From contig CAJTUA010000001.1 in assembly GCA_910579615.1 (NCBI GenBank), forward strand, positions 1-64,000: a stretch of 64,000 bases of DNA, given 5' to 3'. Within the stretch, counting starts at the first letter, position 1; every line of letters begins with the position of its first letter. Under the pieces are notes generated by a model. It was given only the letters and a program-made list of their open reading frames with translations, did not search any database and was not told where the DNA came from. Below, in pieces: positions 16,719 to 26,018 of this stretch. The position numbers and the translations under genes are program-made. Origin of the DNA: an uncultured Lachnospiraceae bacterium (lineage in GTDB: Bacteria; Bacillota; Clostridia; Lachnospirales; Lachnospiraceae).

Positions 16719-17870
16719 ATGACACAAAACGAACTGGCATTACAGCTTCATGGAGAGTGGAACGGAAAACTGGCAACCACAGCCAAATGTGAGGTAAAGT
16801 CCCGCGAGAACCTCGCGCTTGCCTACACACCGGGTGTTGCGGAGCCGTGCAAGGTCATCGCAAAAAATCCGGACGCGGCGTACCAATACACCATTAAGGC
16901 AAACACCGTCGCCGTTGTATCCGACGGTTCCGCGGTGCTCGGGCTTGGCAATATCGGGGCAAAGGCTGCCATGCCGGTAATGGAAGGCAAATGTGTCCTT
17001 TTCAAAGAGTTTGGCGGCATCAACGCCTTCCCCATCTGCCTTGACACACAGGACACCGAAGAGATTATCAAGGCGGTTACCTATATCGCCCCGGCATTCG
17101 GAGGTATCAACCTGGAAGATATTTCCGCCCCGCGCTGCTTTGAAATTGAGACGCGCTTAAAGGAAATCCTCGACATCCCGGTCTTCCACGATGACCAGCA
17201 CGGCACGGCGATTGTAGTTCTCGCAGGCATCATCAACGCCTTAAAGGTGACCGGAAAGAAAAAGGAGGACTGCCGCGTTATCGTAAACGGCGCGGGTTCC
17301 GCGGGCATTGCGATTTCAAAGCTTTTGCTCACTTACGGCTTTGGGCATCTGACCCTCTGTGACCGTTCGGGCATCCTCGCAAAAGACACCCCGGAGCTTA
17401 ACTGGATGCAAAAACAGATGATGGACGTTACGAACCTTGAAAACGCGCATGGCATGCTTGCCGACGCTTTAAAAGGTGCCGACATTTTTATCGGCGTATC
17501 CGCCCCAAACATTGTGACAAAGGAAATGGTGGCTTCCATGAATTCTAACGCGATTCTCTTTGCGATGGCAAATCCGGTTCCGGAAATTATGCCGGACCTC
17601 GCAAAAGAAGCCGGCGCGCGCGTAGTTGGCACCGGACGCTCGGATTTCCCGAACCAGGTCAACAATGTCGTAGCCTTTCCGGGCATCTTTAAAGGGGCGC
17701 TCGAAGGGCGTGCACCGCAGATTACCGAGGAGATGAAGCTCGCTGCAGCCACCGCGATTGCAGCGCTTGTCCCGGAAGCGGAATTAAGCGAGGATAATAT
17801 CCTGCCTGCCCCGTTTGACCCGCGCGTGTGCGAGGCGGTCAGCTGTGCTGTCAAATCCCATATCCACTAA
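16719..17870 (+). CDS. NAD(P)-dependent malic enzyme
   Basis: A 383-residue cytoplasmic enzyme converting malate to pyruvate and CO2 with reduction of NAD(P). It is the short bacterial form without a phosphotransacetylase domain. Recognised parts are the N-terminal AYTPGVAEPC, the catalytic lysine region TIKANTVAVVSDGSAVLG, the metal-binding FHDDQHGTAIV, the dinucleotide fold VNGAGSAGIA, and the late FAMANPVPEI. A GGAAGGG-rich ribosome binding site precedes the ATG. The next gene, a radical SAM protein, starts four bases after the stop, so the two form an operon. NAD versus NADP preference cannot be judged from the sequence alone. Confidence 0.93.
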   Translation: MTQNELALQLHGEWNGKLATTAKCEVKSRENLALAYTPGVAEPCKVIAKNPDAAYQYTIKANTVAVVSDGSAVLGLGNIGAKAAMPVMEGKCVLFKEFGGINAFPICLDTQDTEEIIKAVTYIAPAFGGINLEDISAPRCFEIETRLKEILDIPVFHDDQHGTAIVVLAGIINALKVTGKKKEDCRVIVNGAGSAGIAISKLLLTYGFGHLTLCDRSGILAKDTPELNWMQKQMMDVTNLENAHGMLADALKGADIFIGVSAPNIVTKEMVASMNSNAILFAMANPVPEIMPDLAKEAGARVVGTGRSDFPNQVNNVVAFPGIFKGALEGRAPQITEEMKLAAATAIAALVPEAELSEDNILPAPFDPRVCEAVSCAVKSHIH

Positions 17871-17874
17871 AAAT

Positions 17875-18819
17875 ATGTGGAACAAAAAACGCTATCACAG
17901 CTTTGACTACGCCTGCAAAAAACGTTTTGGCACAAAGCTTTATAAGCTTTCCTTAAACGCAGGCTTTTCCTGCCCGAACCGCGACGGCACCTTAGATACC
18001 CGCGGCTGTATTTTCTGCAGCGCGGGTGGTTCCGGTGATTTTGCCCCCGATAAAACGCTTAGCATTACCGAACAGATTGCGCAGGCAAAACAGCTCGTCG
18101 CGGCCAAGAACCCATCCGGGCGCTACATCGCATATTTTCAGGCATACACAAATACCTACGCCCCGATTCCCACACTGGAGCGTGTATTTTTTGAGGCGGC
18201 AGAAAATCCTGAGATTGCTTCCATCGCCATTGCAACCCGGCCGGACTGCCTGAACGCGGAGGTTTTATCACTCCTTTCGCGCTTAAATTCCATGCTGCCG
18301 GTCTCGGTTGAACTTGGCTTACAGACAATACATGAAAAAAGCGCCGAATTCATCCGGCGCGGTTACCCCCTGCGCGTTTATGAGGATGCTGTCCGCTCTC
18401 TTGCGGCAATCCGGGTTGACATTGTAACCCACCTCATCCTCGGCCTGCCATATGAAACAACAGCGGACATGCTTGCCTCCGTGCGCCATGTCTGCTCGCT
18501 GCCGCTCTCCGGGCTTAAGCTTTCATTGCTTTATGTGCTAAAAGGCACCGACCTTGCCGCACATTACGCCGCGCACCAAAATGCCTACCCGCTGATGGAT
18601 TTTTCCGCGTATCTTGACGCATTGCTTTCCTGCCTTTCCATCGTCCCGGAGGATATTGTAATCCACCGGCTGACCGGGGATGGTCCAAAAAAACTGCTGA
18701 TTGCCCCCGACTGGAGCGGGAATAAGAAATTTGTATTGAATTCCATGGAAAAAGAGATGAAACGCCGGGATTTCCGGCAGGGAATTTCCTGTCCGGAAAT
18801 CCCGCATGAAAATAAGTGA
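17875..18819 (+). CDS. Radical SAM protein, YtqA/YhcC (TIGR01212) family
   Basis: A 314-residue protein of the YtqA/YhcC radical SAM family, whose exact reaction remains uncertain. The characteristic spaced cysteines are in SCPNRDGTLDTRGCIFCSAG (around residues 30-50), with the last two in the CxxC that completes the iron-sulfur site. Family landmarks NTYAPI, ELGLQTIHE and TGDGPK follow. The start MWNKKRYHSFDYA matches the usual N-terminus of this family, and no good Shine-Dalgarno is visible, so translation is probably coupled to malic enzyme four bases upstream. A strong hairpin (18766-18804) lies inside the last codons. Confidence 0.88.
   Translation: MWNKKRYHSFDYACKKRFGTKLYKLSLNAGFSCPNRDGTLDTRGCIFCSAGGSGDFAPDKTLSITEQIAQAKQLVAAKNPSGRYIAYFQAYTNTYAPIPTLERVFFEAAENPEIASIAIATRPDCLNAEVLSLLSRLNSMLPVSVELGLQTIHEKSAEFIRRGYPLRVYEDAVRSLAAIRVDIVTHLILGLPYETTADMLASVRHVCSLPLSGLKLSLLYVLKGTDLAAHYAAHQNAYPLMDFSAYLDALLSCLSIVPEDIVIHRLTGDGPKKLLIAPDWSGNKKFVLNSMEKEMKRRDFRQGISCPEIPHENK
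18766..18804. repeat. Long hairpin inside a coding 3' end
   Basis: A 16-bp stem with one bulge: CGGGATTTCCGGCAGG-type left arm (18766-18782) and right arm 18788-18804, five-base loop. It lies within the last codons of the radical SAM gene. There is no T-run, so it is more likely an RNA-stability element than a terminator. Confidence 0.6.
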
Positions 18820-18849
18820 CCTGTTTTTGCATGTAAGAAAGGAGACCCC

Positions 18850-19377
18850 ATGCAACCCGAGGCATTGATGCTTTACAAACTGATAATTCTTTATATTCTG
18901 GATAAGGTAGAATTCCCACTGACACAGACACAGCTGACGAATTTCCTCCTTGAGAAAGAGTATACCAATTATTTCAATATCCAACAGGTGCTGTCCGAGC
19001 TTTTGGAGGACAAATTTGTGTCATGCAATATTATCCGCAACAGCACCTACTACGAAATCACTACCCTTGGCGGGGAGTCGCTCTCCTTTTTTTACAACAA
19101 AATTTCAGAGCCAATCCGTATGGACATTGATAATTTCCTGAAAGAAAATAAATACAGTATGCGCGAGGAAAACTCCATCCGCGCCGACTACTATGAAACA
19201 AAGAAAAATGAATATATGGTCTCGCTCAAAATTTTAGAGCGCGGCAACCCGATTATTGATATTGGCTTATCGGTTCCGTCGGAGCTAGAGGCTGAAATCC
19301 TGTGCAACAACTGGTCAAAAAAGAGCTCGGAAATCTACGCCCATATTTTTTCCTCCCTGACCGGCGATTTTGATTGA
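18850..19377 (+). CDS. DUF4364 family protein
   Basis: A 175-residue protein matching the DUF4364 family found in Clostridia, which contains a winged-helix-like N-terminal region. The sequence LTQTQLTNFLLEKEYTNYF and the following LSELLEDKFV look like a helix-turn-helix with wing (about residues 25-65). The C-terminal half has alternating strands and no membrane segment. AAGGAG sits before the ATG. It follows the radical SAM gene by 30 bases on the same strand and converges with engB. The function is unknown; a DNA-binding or regulatory role is only inferred from the fold. Confidence 0.8.
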   Translation: MQPEALMLYKLIILYILDKVEFPLTQTQLTNFLLEKEYTNYFNIQQVLSELLEDKFVSCNIIRNSTYYEITTLGGESLSFFYNKISEPIRMDIDNFLKENKYSMREENSIRADYYETKKNEYMVSLKILERGNPIIDIGLSVPSELEAEILCNNWSKKSSEIYAHIFSSLTGDFD

Positions 19378-19399
19378 ATCTGCCCTTTTACATCCCGCC

Positions 19400-20044
19400 T
19401 TAGGCCTTCCTTTCCGTTTCATCTTCTGTAAGTTCCACGCCGCTTCCCTTATCGATACATTCCCATATCTCATCCCGCCCATGCTTTGTCTGGGCGGAGA
19501 AGGCAATCAGCTGTGTGCCGGGCTTTAGCCCGAGGGTTCTGCGGATGAGCGCAAGCTGTTTTTCCTTCTGGCTGCGGTTGATTTTGTCAAGCTTCGTCGC
19601 GATGATAATTGGCTCATAGCCCTGATATACAATCCATTCGTACATATCCTTGTCATTCGCCGACGGCTCATGCCGGATGTCCACCAACAAAAAAATTTTG
19701 CGCAGCTGCTTTGAGCTTCTTAAATACCGCTCAATCATCTTGCCCCATTTTGCCTTTAGTTCCTGTGATACCTTCGCGTAGCCATACCCCGGCAAATCCA
19801 CAAAATAAAGCTCATGCTCGATGTTATAAAAATTTATGGTCTGCGTTTTTCCCGGCTGCGACGACGTTCTTGCATAAGAACGCCGGAACATCAGCGCATT
19901 GATAAGCGATGATTTTCCGACGTTCGATTTTCCGGCAAACGCAAACTCCGGCAGGGAATTTTCCGGCAGTGTGCTTGTAATCCCACACACGGTCTCCAAT
20001 TCCACAAAATTCACATTCTGCCTTGTCTGCTTATTTTCTTCCAT
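19400..20044 (-). CDS. engB: Ribosome biogenesis GTP-binding protein EngB/YsxC
   Basis: A 214-residue TRAFAC GTPase needed for assembly of the large ribosomal subunit. All G motifs are present: G1 GKSNVGKSS, G3 DLPGYGYA, G4 TKLDK and G5 SAQ. The start is the ATG followed by EENKQTRQ, with AAGGAG about eight bases upstream; an open extension reaching 20200 is out of register with the family and overlaps lon. It is the last gene of the tig-clpP-clpX-lon-engB cluster; lon and engB are adjacent in many Firmicutes. Confidence 0.95.
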   Translation of the reverse strand: MEENKQTRQNVNFVELETVCGITSTLPENSLPEFAFAGKSNVGKSSLINALMFRRSYARTSSQPGKTQTINFYNIEHELYFVDLPGYGYAKVSQELKAKWGKMIERYLRSSKQLRKIFLLVDIRHEPSANDKDMYEWIVYQGYEPIIIATKLDKINRSQKEKQLALIRRTLGLKPGTQLIAFSAQTKHGRDEIWECIDKGSGVELTEDETERKA

Positions 20045-20111
20045 GCCCTCACTCCTTGTTTTATATTCCGCATACGCCCTTCCAGTTCCCGATGGTTGGC
20101 CGGACATATGC

Positions 20112-22445
20112 TTAGAGTTTCTCGGCAAACGCTTCCCGCACAACTTCCTCCATCGTCTCCACCAGTACAATGCGCATGCCGTCGGTAATCTCTTCCTCAA
20201 GCTCCTTTACATCGCTCTCGTTCTTTTTGGGAACCAGCACAAGTGTAATGCCTGCCGTCTTTGCCGCCAAAAGCTTTTCCTTTACGCCGCCGATTGGCAG
20301 CACCCTGCCGCGCAGCGTAACCTCACCCGTCATCGCTAAGTCCGCCCGCACTTTTTTCCCTGTCACAGCAGAAAGTACGGCAACGGACAGCGCGGTCCCC
20401 GCAGAAGGTCCGTCCTTTGGCACAGCCCCCTCCGGGATATGCAGATGCAAATCATGCTTCTCAAAATAATCGTCCGCCACCTTATATTCCGGTGCAACCG
20501 ACCGCACATAGCTGATTGCCGTGCGCGCCGACTCCTTCATCACATCGCCAAGCTTTCCCGTCAGCTCAACATTTCCCTTTCCCGGCATCGTATTTATCTC
20601 GATAGAGAGCGTATCGCCGCCCGCGGAGGTGACCGCAAGCCCGCGGACAATCCCGACCGCGTCCTGACGGTTTTTCTTTTCTTTCTCGTGTTTTACAGGT
20701 CCCAAAAACTCTGCCAGGTTCTTATCCGTAACACGCACCTTTTCAATGCTCTCGTCTTTTGCCATCAACAGCACCGTCTTGCGCATACATTCCCCGATTT
20801 TGCGCTCTAAGGAACGCACGCCCGCCTCGGCTGTATAGCCTGAAATTATCTTATCAATCGCTTTGTCCGAAATTGTAAATTTCTTTGTATTCAGCCCGTT
20901 CTTGCGCAGCTGCTTTTTCACAAGATGCTCCTTGGCGATATGGCGTTTTTCCGTCGCCGTGTAGGAATTCACCTCAATGACCTCCATGCGGTCAAGCAGC
21001 GGCGCAGGAATCGTCTGCGTTGTATTTGCCGTCGCGATAAAAAGCACCTTCGACAAATCCACCGGAAGCTCCACATAATGGTCGATGAATTTTGAATTCT
21101 GCTCCCCGTCAAGCACTTCAAGCATTGCTGCCGCAGGGTCTCCCTTATAATCGCTTGCCATCTTGTCAATCTCATCCAAAAGCATAAGCGGGTTTTTTAC
21201 CCCCGCTGATTTCAGCCCGCTTATAATGCGACCCGGCAATGCCCCGACATAGGTTCTGCGGTGCCCGCGGATTTCCGCCTCATCCCGCACCCCGCCAAGG
21301 CAAATCCTGACATATTTCTTTTCAAGCGCTTTTGCGACCGAGCGCGCAATCGAGGTTTTCCCGGTCCCCGGCGGTCCGACCAGGCAGATAATCGGTGCGT
21401 CCGCCTGGTACGCCCTCGCACGCACTGCAAGGAATTCCAACACACGCTCCTTTACTTTCTTCAGACCATAATGGTCCTGCTCAAGCACACGCTCCGCGTT
21501 TCGGATATCCTCATTGTCCTTGCTCTGCTTATCCCACGGCAATGCCAGAAGCGTTTCAAGATACCCCCTTGAGACCGCGCTCTCCGAAACAGAACCATTC
21601 ACCGCGCGGAATCTCCGGATTTCCTGCCTTATGCTCTCCTTAATCTCCTCGCTCGCTTCTAACTCCCCGCACTGTTTTTCGAATTTATCCGCATCGCCAA
21701 GCTGGTTTGCATCGCCCAATTCCTCCTGAATCAGCCGGAGCTGTTCCCGCAGCATATAGTCGCGCTGGTTTTTATCAATATGCGCCTTTACCATTTCTTG
21801 GATTCCTTTTTGGATGCGCAGGACATTGACCTCGTTCGCCAGCACGACCGCTTCTGCTTTAAACTGCCCAATCAGTCCGAAACCCGCGAGTATCATCTCC
21901 TTCTCCGGCACCGAAAGAGGAAGCTGTACCGGAAGCTGCTCCATCAGTTTCTCAAGGTCCTGCGTCTCCAGCAGATTTTTTAACACTTCGCGGCTTAACC
22001 TCGCATTTTCATTCCCATAGCTTTGCAAAAGCTCCTGGAGGCTGCGCAGCATCGCTTCCCTCTCGCTTTTCGTCGGTTCCTCCCCGACTGGCACCTGCAT
22101 GGTCTCCGCGGTAAAATATTTTCCAGCATCCGCCATGGAAACAAGCTGCGCCCGGTATTCCCCGACCGCAAGCACACGAATCACATTCTCCGGCAGCTTG
22201 ATCAACTGCTTAATCATCGTGACCGTACCGTAGGCATACAAATCCTGCACGTCCGGCTCCTCAACATTTCCATTCTGCTGCGTCACCACGAAAACGCGCT
22301 GCTGCTGACGCATTGCCACCTCCACGGCGGCAATGCTCTCTTTCTTTCGGATATCAAAATGTATCATCATCCCGGGCATCACAACAATGTTGCGCAGCAC
22401 CACAAGTGGCATTGCCACAATCTCATTTTTTCCCGTCTCATCCAT
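20112..22445 (-). CDS. lon: ATP-dependent protease Lon (LonA)
   Basis: A 777-residue LonA protease, the usual length for Firmicutes. Order: N-terminal substrate domain (about 1-300), AAA+ module with Walker A GPPGTGKTS near residue 357 and Walker B MLLDEIDKM, then the serine-lysine protease domain with the catalytic serine near residue 681 in GPSAGTAL and the lysine about 40 residues later. It degrades misfolded and regulatory proteins in the cytosol and is typically heat induced. AAAGG precedes the ATG. It follows clpX by 18 bases. Confidence 0.96.
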   Translation of the reverse strand: MDETGKNEIVAMPLVVLRNIVVMPGMMIHFDIRKKESIAAVEVAMRQQQRVFVVTQQNGNVEEPDVQDLYAYGTVTMIKQLIKLPENVIRVLAVGEYRAQLVSMADAGKYFTAETMQVPVGEEPTKSEREAMLRSLQELLQSYGNENARLSREVLKNLLETQDLEKLMEQLPVQLPLSVPEKEMILAGFGLIGQFKAEAVVLANEVNVLRIQKGIQEMVKAHIDKNQRDYMLREQLRLIQEELGDANQLGDADKFEKQCGELEASEEIKESIRQEIRRFRAVNGSVSESAVSRGYLETLLALPWDKQSKDNEDIRNAERVLEQDHYGLKKVKERVLEFLAVRARAYQADAPIICLVGPPGTGKTSIARSVAKALEKKYVRICLGGVRDEAEIRGHRRTYVGALPGRIISGLKSAGVKNPLMLLDEIDKMASDYKGDPAAAMLEVLDGEQNSKFIDHYVELPVDLSKVLFIATANTTQTIPAPLLDRMEVIEVNSYTATEKRHIAKEHLVKKQLRKNGLNTKKFTISDKAIDKIISGYTAEAGVRSLERKIGECMRKTVLLMAKDESIEKVRVTDKNLAEFLGPVKHEKEKKNRQDAVGIVRGLAVTSAGGDTLSIEINTMPGKGNVELTGKLGDVMKESARTAISYVRSVAPEYKVADDYFEKHDLHLHIPEGAVPKDGPSAGTALSVAVLSAVTGKKVRADLAMTGEVTLRGRVLPIGGVKEKLLAAKTAGITLVLVPKKNESDVKELEEEITDGMRIVLVETMEEVVREAFAEKL

Positions 22446-22463
22446 ATCTGAATACCTTTCTAA

Positions 22464-23768
22464 CTAAGCAATCTCATCCGTGCTATGCTTCGCGGAACGC
22501 CTGCGCATCTGCTTTTTCGCCTGGGCGCCCTCCATGCGGACAAGTTTTGGCTGTTCCGTTCCTTCTGCCGCCTCCTTTGTAACCACACATTTGACGACAT
22601 CGGTCTCGGTCGGAATCGTATACATTGACTCCATCATGACCGCCTCAAGGATAGCGCGCAGGCCTCTCGCCCCGGTCTTGCGCTCAAACGAGCGTTTTGC
22701 GATAACCTCAAGTGCCTCCGGCGTAAACTCCAGTTCCACGCCGTCTAGCTCAAACAGTTTCCTGTATTGCTTTGCCAATGCATTCCTTGGCTCTGCGAGG
22801 ATGCGCACAAGGGATTTCTCATCCAGAAGATCCATCGCCGCCACCACCGGAACACGCCCCACAAATTCCGGAATCATGCCAAATTTAATTAAATCCTGCG
22901 GCAATGCCTGGCGCAGCAGCTCCCCGATATCCTTTTTCTGCCCGACCGTGACATCACCGTTAAAGCCGATGGTCTTCTGGCCGACCCTCGACTCGACAAT
23001 TTTCTCAAGCCCGTCGAATGCCCCTCCACAGATAAAGAGGATATTCGTCGTGTCAATCTGCAAAAACTCCTGATGCGGGTGCTTTCTCCCGCCCTGCGGC
23101 GGCACCGAAGCAACGGTTCCCTCAAGAATCTTTAGCAGAGCCTGCTGTACCCCTTCCCCCGAAACGTCGCGGGTGATGGAAGTATTTTCTGATTTTCTTG
23201 TGATTTTATCAATCTCATCAATATAGATAATGCCATACTGCGCACGTTCAATCTCATAATCCGCCGCCTGGATAATCTTAAGCAGGATGTTCTCCACGTC
23301 CTCACCGACATATCCAGCCTCCGTCAGCGCGGTCGCATCCGCAATCGCAAACGGCACATTCAAAATCTTTGCAAGTGTCTGGGCCAGATACGTCTTCCCG
23401 GAACCGGTCGGCCCAATCAGCAGGATGTTGCTTTTTTGCAGCTCAACATCCAAATCGCGTTCTCCTAAAATCCTCTTATAGTGGTTATACACCGAAACGG
23501 CAAGCGCCCGCTTCGCATCGTCCTGGCCAATCACATACTGGTCCAGATAATCCTTTATCTCCTTCGGCTTTAAAAGGTTGACCATACCATCATCGTACTC
23601 TAAAGGCGAATTTTCATTCTCCTCCTCGATAATCTCGATGCAAAGCCCGATGCATTCATCGCAAATATGAACCCCTTTGGGTCCTACTATCAGGCGCTTT
23701 ACCTGGTGCTGGCTTCTCCCACAGAAAGAACAGTACAGCATCTGATTTTCATCATTCTTCGTCGCCAT
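22464..23768 (-). CDS. clpX: ATP-dependent Clp protease ATPase subunit ClpX
   Basis: A 434-residue AAA+ unfoldase that feeds ClpP. The N-terminal zinc-binding domain has CSFC and CDEC pairs; the AAA+ domain follows with Walker A GPTGSGKT, Walker B IIYIDEIDKI and the IGF-like loop region VGQKTIGF. The start MATKNDENQ has GGAGG six bases upstream and gives the standard N-terminus; 16 further codons are open but not typical. The C-terminus is slightly long and basic, with KKQMRRRS near the end. It lies directly after clpP on the same strand. Confidence 0.96.
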   Translation of the reverse strand: MATKNDENQMLYCSFCGRSQHQVKRLIVGPKGVHICDECIGLCIEIIEEENENSPLEYDDGMVNLLKPKEIKDYLDQYVIGQDDAKRALAVSVYNHYKRILGERDLDVELQKSNILLIGPTGSGKTYLAQTLAKILNVPFAIADATALTEAGYVGEDVENILLKIIQAADYEIERAQYGIIYIDEIDKITRKSENTSITRDVSGEGVQQALLKILEGTVASVPPQGGRKHPHQEFLQIDTTNILFICGGAFDGLEKIVESRVGQKTIGFNGDVTVGQKKDIGELLRQALPQDLIKFGMIPEFVGRVPVVAAMDLLDEKSLVRILAEPRNALAKQYRKLFELDGVELEFTPEALEVIAKRSFERKTGARGLRAILEAVMMESMYTIPTETDVVKCVVTKEAAEGTEQPKLVRMEGAQAKKQMRRRSAKHSTDEIA

Positions 23769-23826
23769 TTTCCGCCTCCATATTGATACCCCTTTTCCAT
23801 TCATCGTTTTGCACACCCGCAGCGCA

Positions 23827-24411
23827 TTACTGGCGCTTTGTCACAATGCTGTCAATGATACCATAATCAAGCGCTTCCTGCGCGGACATATAGTAATCGC
23901 GCTCCGTGTCCGCCGCAATCACATCGTAAGGCTTGCCGGTATTTTCGGCGAGCATCGCATTCAATTTCTTCTTTGTCTTTAAAATATTCTCCGCCACAAT
24001 CTGGATTTCGGTCGCCTGCCCCCTTGCCCCGCCGGACGGCTGATGAATCATAATCTCCGCATTCGGCAGCGCCATACGCTTGCCCTTCGTTCCGCCCGCA
24101 AGCAAAAACGCGCCCATGCTTGCCGCCATGCCGATACAGATGGTCGAAACATCGCTCTTGATGAACTGCATGGTATCATAGATTGCCATGCCCGCGGTCA
24201 CCGAACCTCCCGGGCTGTTGATATAAAGGCTGATATCCTTGCCCGGGTCTTCCGCCTCAAGGAAAAGAAGCTGCGCTACGATTATGCTCGCGCTCACATC
24301 CGTCACTTCCTCGCCCAGAAAAATAATGCGGTCCTTCAAAAGCCTTGAATAAATGTCGTAGGAACGCTCCCCTCTGCTCGTCTGCTCAATTACATAAGGT
24401 ACTAAACTCAT
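23827..24411 (-). CDS. clpP: ATP-dependent Clp protease proteolytic subunit ClpP
   Basis: A 194-residue tetradecameric serine protease that works with ClpX. Catalytic serine lies in GMAASMGAF (about residue 97), histidine in IHQPSGG (about 122) and aspartate in DTERDYYM (about 171). The ATG of SLVPYVIEQT is chosen because GGAGG is nine bases upstream; an ATG three codons earlier sits directly against that sequence. A promoter-like TATAAT and a terminator separate it from tig. Confidence 0.96.
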   Translation of the reverse strand: MSLVPYVIEQTSRGERSYDIYSRLLKDRIIFLGEEVTDVSASIIVAQLLFLEAEDPGKDISLYINSPGGSVTAGMAIYDTMQFIKSDVSTICIGMAASMGAFLLAGGTKGKRMALPNAEIMIHQPSGGARGQATEIQIVAENILKTKKKLNAMLAENTGKPYDVIAADTERDYYMSAQEALDYGIIDSIVTKRQ

Positions 24412-24476
24412 CTGCTTCATCCTCCTATCAAAAGTTCCGCTGTATTATAATTTTGCATTACCCACCATGCTCAAAA

Positions 24477-24512
24477 ATGCGGGAACGATTTTTCCGGAAA
24501 TCATTCCCGCAT
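24477..24512 (-). terminator. Terminator downstream of tig
   Basis: Read on the minus strand, ATGCGGGAATGATTT (24498-24512) pairs with its near-perfect complement at 24477-24491 and is followed by a T-run. It separates tig from clpP, which has its own TATAAT box at about 24444-24449. Confidence 0.75.
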
Positions 24513-24530
24513 CCTGTCTGCCTCCGCCGA

Positions 24531-25817
24531 TTATGCTTCCACTGCCTGCCCTGCCACAAAGTCAATCGCTTTTTGTACCTGCAGGTCCGTCGTCAGAAGC
24601 TTTTTCTCATCCTCGCCAAGCATTTCCTTTACCTTGTCAAGTTCCATGTTATAATTTTCCGCCATGCGCTTCATCTCATCCTCAAGTTCCTCATCCGAAA
24701 TCGTGATATTCTCTGCCTTCACAATCTCCTCAAGCACAAGCCTGCTCTGGATGCGCTTTAACGCCTGCGGCTCGAGTGTCTCCAAAAACTTCTGCGGGGT
24801 TATGCCGGTAAACTGCATATACTGCTCCAGGCTAAGCCCCTGCATACGGAGCCTTTGCGCAAACTCATCCGCCATCTGGCGCTTCTGCGTCTCAACCATC
24901 GGCTGCGGGATATCCATCTGTGCATTCTCCACAATCTTTTCGATAACGGCATCCTCCTTTACGGACTTTGCCTCCTTTTCCTTCTTCCCGGCAATCTCCT
25001 TGCGGATGCTCTCTTTATATTCCTCAAGCGTATCGTACTCCGAAACATCCTGCGCGAAATCATCATCAAGTTCCGGAAGTTCCTTCATCTTGATGCCCTT
25101 GACCGTAACTTTAAACATCGCAGGCTTGCCCGCAAGCTCCGGGGCATGGTACTCCTGTGGGAAGGTAACATTTACCTCGCACTCCTCGCCGATATTCTTT
25201 CCGACAAGCTGGTCTTCAAACGTATCAATGAAAGAATGGGAACCAATCTCAAGCTCATGGTTCGTTCCCTTTCCGCCCTCAAACGCAACGCCGTCCGTAA
25301 AGCCCTCGTAATCAATCGTCGCAATGTCGCCCATCGCAACCGCGCGGTCTTCCACGGTCACCGTCCTGGAATTCTGCTCCCTCGCCCTGTCAAGCTCCGC
25401 CGTTACCTCCTCCTCGCTCACCGCGATATCGGCCTTTTCCACCTCAATGCCCTTGTACTGTCCGAGCGTAACCGCCGGCTTTACCGCAACCTCCGCCGTG
25501 AAGATAAAGCTCTTGCCCTTCTCCACCTGCGTCACATCAATGGACGGCCTAGAAACAATCTCAAGGCCGCTCTCCTTCGCCGCCGCATCGTAAGCTTCCG
25601 GAATAATCTCATTCGCCGCATCCTCATAGAAAACACCCGCACCGTACATCTTCTCGATAATCGCGCGCGGTGCTTTGCCCTTGCGGAAGCCCTGCACATT
25701 AATCCTGCCCTTATTCTTATGATAAGCTTTCTCAAGCGCTTTTTCAAAATCCTCTGCGGTTGCTTCTATCGTAAGCTTTACCATATTCTTTCCCAAATCT
25801 TCAACCTGAAAACTCAT
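24531..25817 (-). CDS. tig: Trigger factor chaperone
   Basis: A 428-residue ribosome-associated chaperone and prolyl isomerase. The N-terminal ribosome-binding domain includes FRKGKAPRAIIEKMYG, which carries the ribosome-docking signature. The FKBP-type domain lies at about 150-240 (DIATIDYEGFTDG), and the long helical C-terminal substrate-holding arm fills the rest. AAGGAGG stands upstream of the ATG. It begins the tig-clpP-clpX-lon-engB cluster; the neighbourhood is the conserved Firmicute arrangement. A terminator follows it and a promoter at 25935-25963 precedes it. Confidence 0.96.
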   Translation of the reverse strand: MSFQVEDLGKNMVKLTIEATAEDFEKALEKAYHKNKGRINVQGFRKGKAPRAIIEKMYGAGVFYEDAANEIIPEAYDAAAKESGLEIVSRPSIDVTQVEKGKSFIFTAEVAVKPAVTLGQYKGIEVEKADIAVSEEEVTAELDRAREQNSRTVTVEDRAVAMGDIATIDYEGFTDGVAFEGGKGTNHELEIGSHSFIDTFEDQLVGKNIGEECEVNVTFPQEYHAPELAGKPAMFKVTVKGIKMKELPELDDDFAQDVSEYDTLEEYKESIRKEIAGKKEKEAKSVKEDAVIEKIVENAQMDIPQPMVETQKRQMADEFAQRLRMQGLSLEQYMQFTGITPQKFLETLEPQALKRIQSRLVLEEIVKAENITISDEELEDEMKRMAENYNMELDKVKEMLGEDEKKLLTTDLQVQKAIDFVAGQAVEA

Positions 25818-25934
25818 CTGTTTCTTTCCTCCTTCAACTGTGCCGCTCTTTATTTATGCCAAAGCATCCCTGCCCCTGCCATTCCAAGGCTTTTCCACGC
25901 CTGACAGCATACGGACACATGATATCATTTTCCG

Positions 25935-25963
25935 ATTATACCATGCTTTTTCCAAAAATGCTA
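25935..25963 (-). promoter_or_regulatory. Promoter of tig, twin of the glmM promoter
   Basis: Minus strand TAGCAT, 17 bases, TATAAT, with an extended TG before the -10. The spacer and flanks (GGAAAAAGCATGG) are almost identical to those of the glmM promoter at 27521-27549. Confidence 0.6.
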
Positions 25964-26018
25964 CTGTTTTTTTCAAAATCTGCAAATTTGCAGGCTTACA
26001 AACCAAGTTGCCACACAC

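Noticed and set aside
24855..25904. Open frame of 349 codons on the plus strand
   Set aside because: It is the antisense of tig and shows the Arg/Leu-rich composition of a shadow frame.
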